Positions 61,218-64,000 of a stretch of DNA of 64,000 nucleotides are shown here, one piece after another. Source of the DNA: Candidatus Xianfuyuplasma coldseepsis. GTDB lineage: Bacteria > Bacillota_I > Bacilli_A > Izemoplasmatales > Izemoplasmataceae. The notes under the pieces were generated by a model. The model did not search any database. It was not told where the DNA came from and saw only the letters and a program-made list of their open reading frames with translations. How positions within the stretch are numbered: the stretch's first letter is position 1; each line of letters opens with the position of its first letter. Location: assembly GCF_014023125.1 (NCBI RefSeq), contig NZ_CP048914.1, positions 1,640,698 through 1,704,697 of the forward strand, in the 5' to 3' direction. Both the position numbers and the translations under genes were made by a program.

Positions 61218-62506
61218 GTTTCGAAGTGGCACGTAATAGAATGGATTTACACGAGTTAGAGACCTTTGTTGCAACAATGGTTGCATCATGGAAGATTCCT
61301 GGACTGGCACTTGGAATCGGAAGTATTGACAAAAATCTAATTGAAATCTATCATGGTAAACTGGATGATGACCCCCATCATCTAGTCAATCACGATTCTG
61401 TTTTCTGTGTAGCATCCATCGGTAAATTTGTCGTGGCGTTGGCAGTCTTGCAGCTTCATGAACAAGGTGTTATCGACATTGATGCTCCGATTGTTTCTTA
61501 TCTACCTGAATTACATTTACCAGATAAGAAAGAACACGAAATAACCGTTACAATGCTGCTAAATCATCGATCAGGTTTACCAGATTTCACACTGAAAGAA
61601 TATGTTGAACTTTTGCACGAACCGAAAATGGATTGGAAAACTTATGTTAACTTACATCCGGTTACCATATCTAGTCCTGGAGTACAATTTAAATATAGTA
61701 ATTTAGGATACGATATCCTCGGTATGATAATTCAAGAAGTAACACATATGCCGTTTACAACGTACATGAAGACAGTACTGGAACAACTATCTATGCATCA
61801 CAGTTATTTTTCAAAGCCGACAGATAAGAATCATCTAGCAATGCCGTATGTACGTATTCCCGCACTAACTATCAGCAAAACGTATCCATATAATGCCTTT
61901 GATGCACCATCCAGTTTTATGCATACCACCATCCGTGACATGTTAAATTTGTATCGAAATATTGATAAAATCATATCGAAATCCACGTTTCAACAAATGA
62001 CAACAAGTCATTCGAATCGCTCGTATCCACCGTTTTATGAAGCTACCGGGTTGGGCATTAACATCGGTCACTTTGAACAAGAAGTAGTCTTCAGCCATGG
62101 TGGAATGGGATTTGGATTTTCCGGATTTTATATGATGTTTCCAACTCGTGATATTTCTGCTGTCGTGCTTCTTAATGAAGAGTCCTTTGCCCATCATCAC
62201 TTGGCGCATGCGATGGCGCATGTGATCACCAATACACCTTTGCAACAACCGCGTGTTTCCTGGATTATCAAGATTGCAGATATATTTCATCAATCGGGTT
62301 TACAACAAGCAATTCAATATGCGCGTATGATGGTTGCTGATCCACAATCAACCTATGAAATTGATCCATATGATTTAATGAATCTCATCTATCAGATGAT
62401 CGTAGCCGAAGAACAAACGACTGCAAAAGCATTTTTAGATTTATATCTTGATTTGTATCCTGATGATGAAGAAGCATTGGATATAAAAAGTGTGTTTAAC
62501 TTTTAA
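61214..62506 (+). CDS. Serine beta-lactamase-fold hydrolase (class C/PBP4* type)
   Basis: 430 aa. SxxK as SIGK with Ser68 and Lys71, YSN at the second motif (FKYSNLGYDI) and HGG in FSHGGMGFGFSG, the full esterase/class C set. A C-terminal helical part of about 90 residues follows. No signal peptide, so a cytosolic esterase or peptidase is more likely than antibiotic resistance. GTG start overlaps the previous stop; an ATG at 61241 is an alternative. Confidence 0.85.
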   Translation: MSFEVARNRMDLHELETFVATMVASWKIPGLALGIGSIDKNLIEIYHGKLDDDPHHLVNHDSVFCVASIGKFVVALAVLQLHEQGVIDIDAPIVSYLPELHLPDKKEHEITVTMLLNHRSGLPDFTLKEYVELLHEPKMDWKTYVNLHPVTISSPGVQFKYSNLGYDILGMIIQEVTHMPFTTYMKTVLEQLSMHHSYFSKPTDKNHLAMPYVRIPALTISKTYPYNAFDAPSSFMHTTIRDMLNLYRNIDKIISKSTFQQMTTSHSNRSYPPFYEATGLGINIGHFEQEVVFSHGGMGFGFSGFYMMFPTRDISAVVLLNEESFAHHHLAHAMAHVITNTPLQQPRVSWIIKIADIFHQSGLQQAIQYARMMVADPQSTYEIDPYDLMNLIYQMIVAEEQTTAKAFLDLYLDLYPDDEEALDIKSVFNF

Positions 62507-62534
62507 GATGGATATCATATTTAACATTCCAGAA

Positions 62535-62575
62535 ATAAAAAGACCAAAAGTGGTCTTTTTTTGTTATAATAGGGT
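62535..62575 (+). promoter_or_regulatory. Fused terminator-promoter module (third)
   Basis: AAAGACCA/TGGTCTTTTTTT hairpin followed by GTTATAATAGGG. Confidence 0.65.
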
Positions 62576-62608
62576 ACATGCTTACATGATAACAGGAGTG
62601 GATTATCG

Positions 62609-63166
62609 ATGAATCGAAACATATTTGCGTATTTATTATTACTGGGTTTATTCAGTTATATCTTACATGAGGCTACAGAACTACCGTACATCATGGCATT
62701 TATCGTGATTGCACCACTAGCTATCGGTATTAGCTTTATCACGATTCCCCCGATTTACTTCTTGTTAAAAGGGTACATCATTGATCAAAACTATGAAGCG
62801 GGAAATGTATCGATTGTGGTTGCATTGGTTGAAATCGGGATTATATTGCCCCTGTTTCAATATATCAAAAATGGTGATTTAACCCTCATTCCAGCATATA
62901 TTGATTGGATTGTCATTGGCGTTTCCTTATTAATTGATGTCATTGCCTTTTTTCTCGATTATTATAAACGATGGGTATATGTTATAGTTGGAGCGCATAT
63001 CATTGCCATCTTCTATATCTTTTTCTATTTTACCAAAGTCGATTTCTTCTTTATCCAAGTCGCACTATACTATTTATTAGTTCATACCATATTCAGTATT
63101 AGTTATTTAGTCTTACGTCATATTTTAAAAGAACGTTTTCCATATGTCAGCAAGTGGAAAATCTAG
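62609..63166 (+). CDS. Multi-pass membrane protein (185 aa)
   Basis: Six hydrophobic helices evenly spread, short loops. GGAGTGGATTATCG before the ATG. No recognised family. Confidence 0.7.
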   Translation: MNRNIFAYLLLLGLFSYILHEATELPYIMAFIVIAPLAIGISFITIPPIYFLLKGYIIDQNYEAGNVSIVVALVEIGIILPLFQYIKNGDLTLIPAYIDWIVIGVSLLIDVIAFFLDYYKRWVYVIVGAHIIAIFYIFFYFTKVDFFFIQVALYYLLVHTIFSISYLVLRHILKERFPYVSKWKI

Positions 63167-63190
63167 AAAAGGCCCATGTGGCCTTTTTAT
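63167..63190 (+). terminator. Terminator
   Basis: AAAAGGCC/GGCCTTTT stem with CATGT loop and T-rich tail, again followed shortly by a -10 (TATAAT) of the next gene. Confidence 0.8.
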
Positions 63191-63251
63191 TTTTATCGTT
63201 GATTCCATGAGTATGCTATAATGAAGAAAACCTATCGAAAGAAGGTGGATT

Positions 63252-63818
63252 ATGGATTTTATCGAGAAACTACAACAGTTACCACCCAGTTCAATCATTT
63301 TTATCAGTGGATATGGCGGATCGGGGAAGACCACATTAGCTGAGACGATTGCACACCATATCGAATGCACGATTGTCTCAAGTGATGATTTCTACCGGAA
63401 TATTAAAGATTATGTTAACTGGGATTGTTATGATTTTAAACGGCTAATTAAAGATGTAATCATTCCATACAAACAGAAGATACCGTCACGATATACAGCG
63501 TATAACTGGGACAATCCTTCGCTGTCTTTGTATAAACAATTGGATATACGCAAATATCTGATTATCGAAGGTGTTGGTCTGTTGCGGGATGAATTAGATC
63601 CCTATGTTGATTACACCATATGGATTGACTGTGATTTAGATCGTGCCATTGCTGCTGGAAAACAACGTGATCGTAACCAATACAACGTCAATCATGACGC
63701 ACTGTGGGATGGTATTTGGAGATTGAATGAAGTAACTTATTATAGAACATACGAGCCATTAACTCGGGCAGACTATATCTATCCTTCCGTTCACAATAAT
63801 AAAAACCGCAACCGGTAG
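63252..63818 (+). CDS. Uridine-kinase-like P-loop protein
   Basis: 188 aa. Walker A SGYGGSGKTTLAE near residue 20, SSDDFYRNIKDYVNWDCYDF (substrate part as in uridine kinases), and IIEGVGLLRDELDPYVDYTIWID in pieces. It resembles the YdjE/Udk-like small nucleoside kinases; exact substrate open. AGAAGGTGG before the ATG. Confidence 0.82.
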   Translation: MDFIEKLQQLPPSSIIFISGYGGSGKTTLAETIAHHIECTIVSSDDFYRNIKDYVNWDCYDFKRLIKDVIIPYKQKIPSRYTAYNWDNPSLSLYKQLDIRKYLIIEGVGLLRDELDPYVDYTIWIDCDLDRAIAAGKQRDRNQYNVNHDALWDGIWRLNEVTYYRTYEPLTRADYIYPSVHNNKNRNR

Positions 63819-63831
63819 AGGTTGCGGTTTT
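63802..63831. terminator. Bidirectional terminator
   Basis: AAAACCGCAACC/GGTTGCGGTTTT hairpin between convergent genes. Confidence 0.92.
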
Positions 63832-63842
63832 AACGTAATAAT

Positions 63843-64000
63843 TTACATGACGCTATTGACGACATCGGGGAAGAAGGTACTGACAACAACAAATGCCAAG
63901 ATTATGAAGAATATTGCCGCGATAAGTTTCTTACCAGCCACAAACTCCATTCCGGCTAATCCAGCAAGTGCATAGACAAGATATTGTTGTACAAGATTGA
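63843..64000 (-). CDS. Membrane protein C-terminus (cut by window edge)
   Basis: Minus-strand frame open to the window end. Its last 52 residues have two hydrophobic parts (YLVYALAGLAG, then KLIAAIFFIILAFVVVSTFF) and end DVVNSVM. Frame and terminator placement support a real gene; identity cannot be given. Confidence 0.7.
   Translation of the reverse strand, partial: NLVQQYLVYALAGLAGMEFVAGKKLIAAIFFIILAFVVVSTFFPDVVNSVM

Overview
The window is chromosomal DNA from a low-GC, Firmicutes/Mollicutes-type bacterium. Three things suggest a free-living Mollicutes-like lineage such as the Izemoplasmatales, as an inference from gene content rather than a phylogeny. TGA is used as an ordinary stop and TGG as Trp (genetic code 11). 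Ribosome binding sites are mostly GAGGTGA or AAGGAG. Bacillus-like gene order is kept (ispH-cshB-nfo, infC-rpmI-rplT), yet the envelope genes are of the Gram-positive or wall-poor kind: large lipoproteins, an LTA-synthase-like enzyme and many small membrane proteins.

Layout. 1-3 kb: the 3' end of recN, a 59-aa membrane protein and dinB. 3.1-11.5 kb: one gene for a 2,798-aa lipoprotein built from about 26 repeats of roughly 100 residues. 11.5-22 kb: ispH, cshB-nfo, two XRE regulators, queG-trmL, a DUF402 gene with membrane proteins, an AlkP-type phosphodiesterase and an M42 peptidase. 22-30 kb: nadD-nadE-mnmA-cyclophilin-patatin, then two exported orphan proteins with a small ABC transporter. 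30-34.5 kb: glmS, glmM, glmU (UDP-GlcNAc synthesis). 34.5-36.1 kb: infC (apparently an AUA start, behind an attenuator leader), rpmI and rplT (bL20 with an unusual C-terminal extension). 36-48.5 kb: an O-antigen-ligase-like protein, a 6S-like RNA, membrane proteins, rhodanese, MarR, a second M42 peptidase, rsmD-coaD, a Fur-family regulator, feoAB, an XRE operon and an LTA-synthase-like protein.

The main discovery is at 48.6-59 kb. An intact tRNA-Arg(UCU) gene is followed by an integrated 4.3-kb element. The element has a tyrosine recombinase, a CRESS-type replication initiator (HUH nuclease plus SF3 helicase) and a circovirus-like origin hairpin with the TAGTATTAC nonamer. Downstream lies a head-to-tail array of short units of about 0.5-1.6 kb. 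Each starts with a copy of the anticodon-loop-to-CCA half of the tRNA, then a terminator, then a promoter, then one or two genes. Eight such copies are visible. Their identity to the tRNA falls almost steadily with distance (45/46, 46/46, 43/46, 39/46, 37/46, 34/46, 34/46, about 26/40). This is what repeated insertion at the tRNA end would leave, as in integrons, but with tRNA-derived sites and a CRESS-plasmid integrase. Cargo is a Fic protein, a thioredoxin-like lipoprotein, a GNAT acetyltransferase, a methyltransferase and several orphan membrane proteins. These genes are AT-richer and favour AGA, the codon read by the target tRNA.

59-64 kb carries small membrane proteins, a GH17-like glucanase without a signal peptide, a beta-lactamase-fold serine hydrolase and a P-loop kinase. 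Several are separated by near-identical fused terminator-promoter modules.
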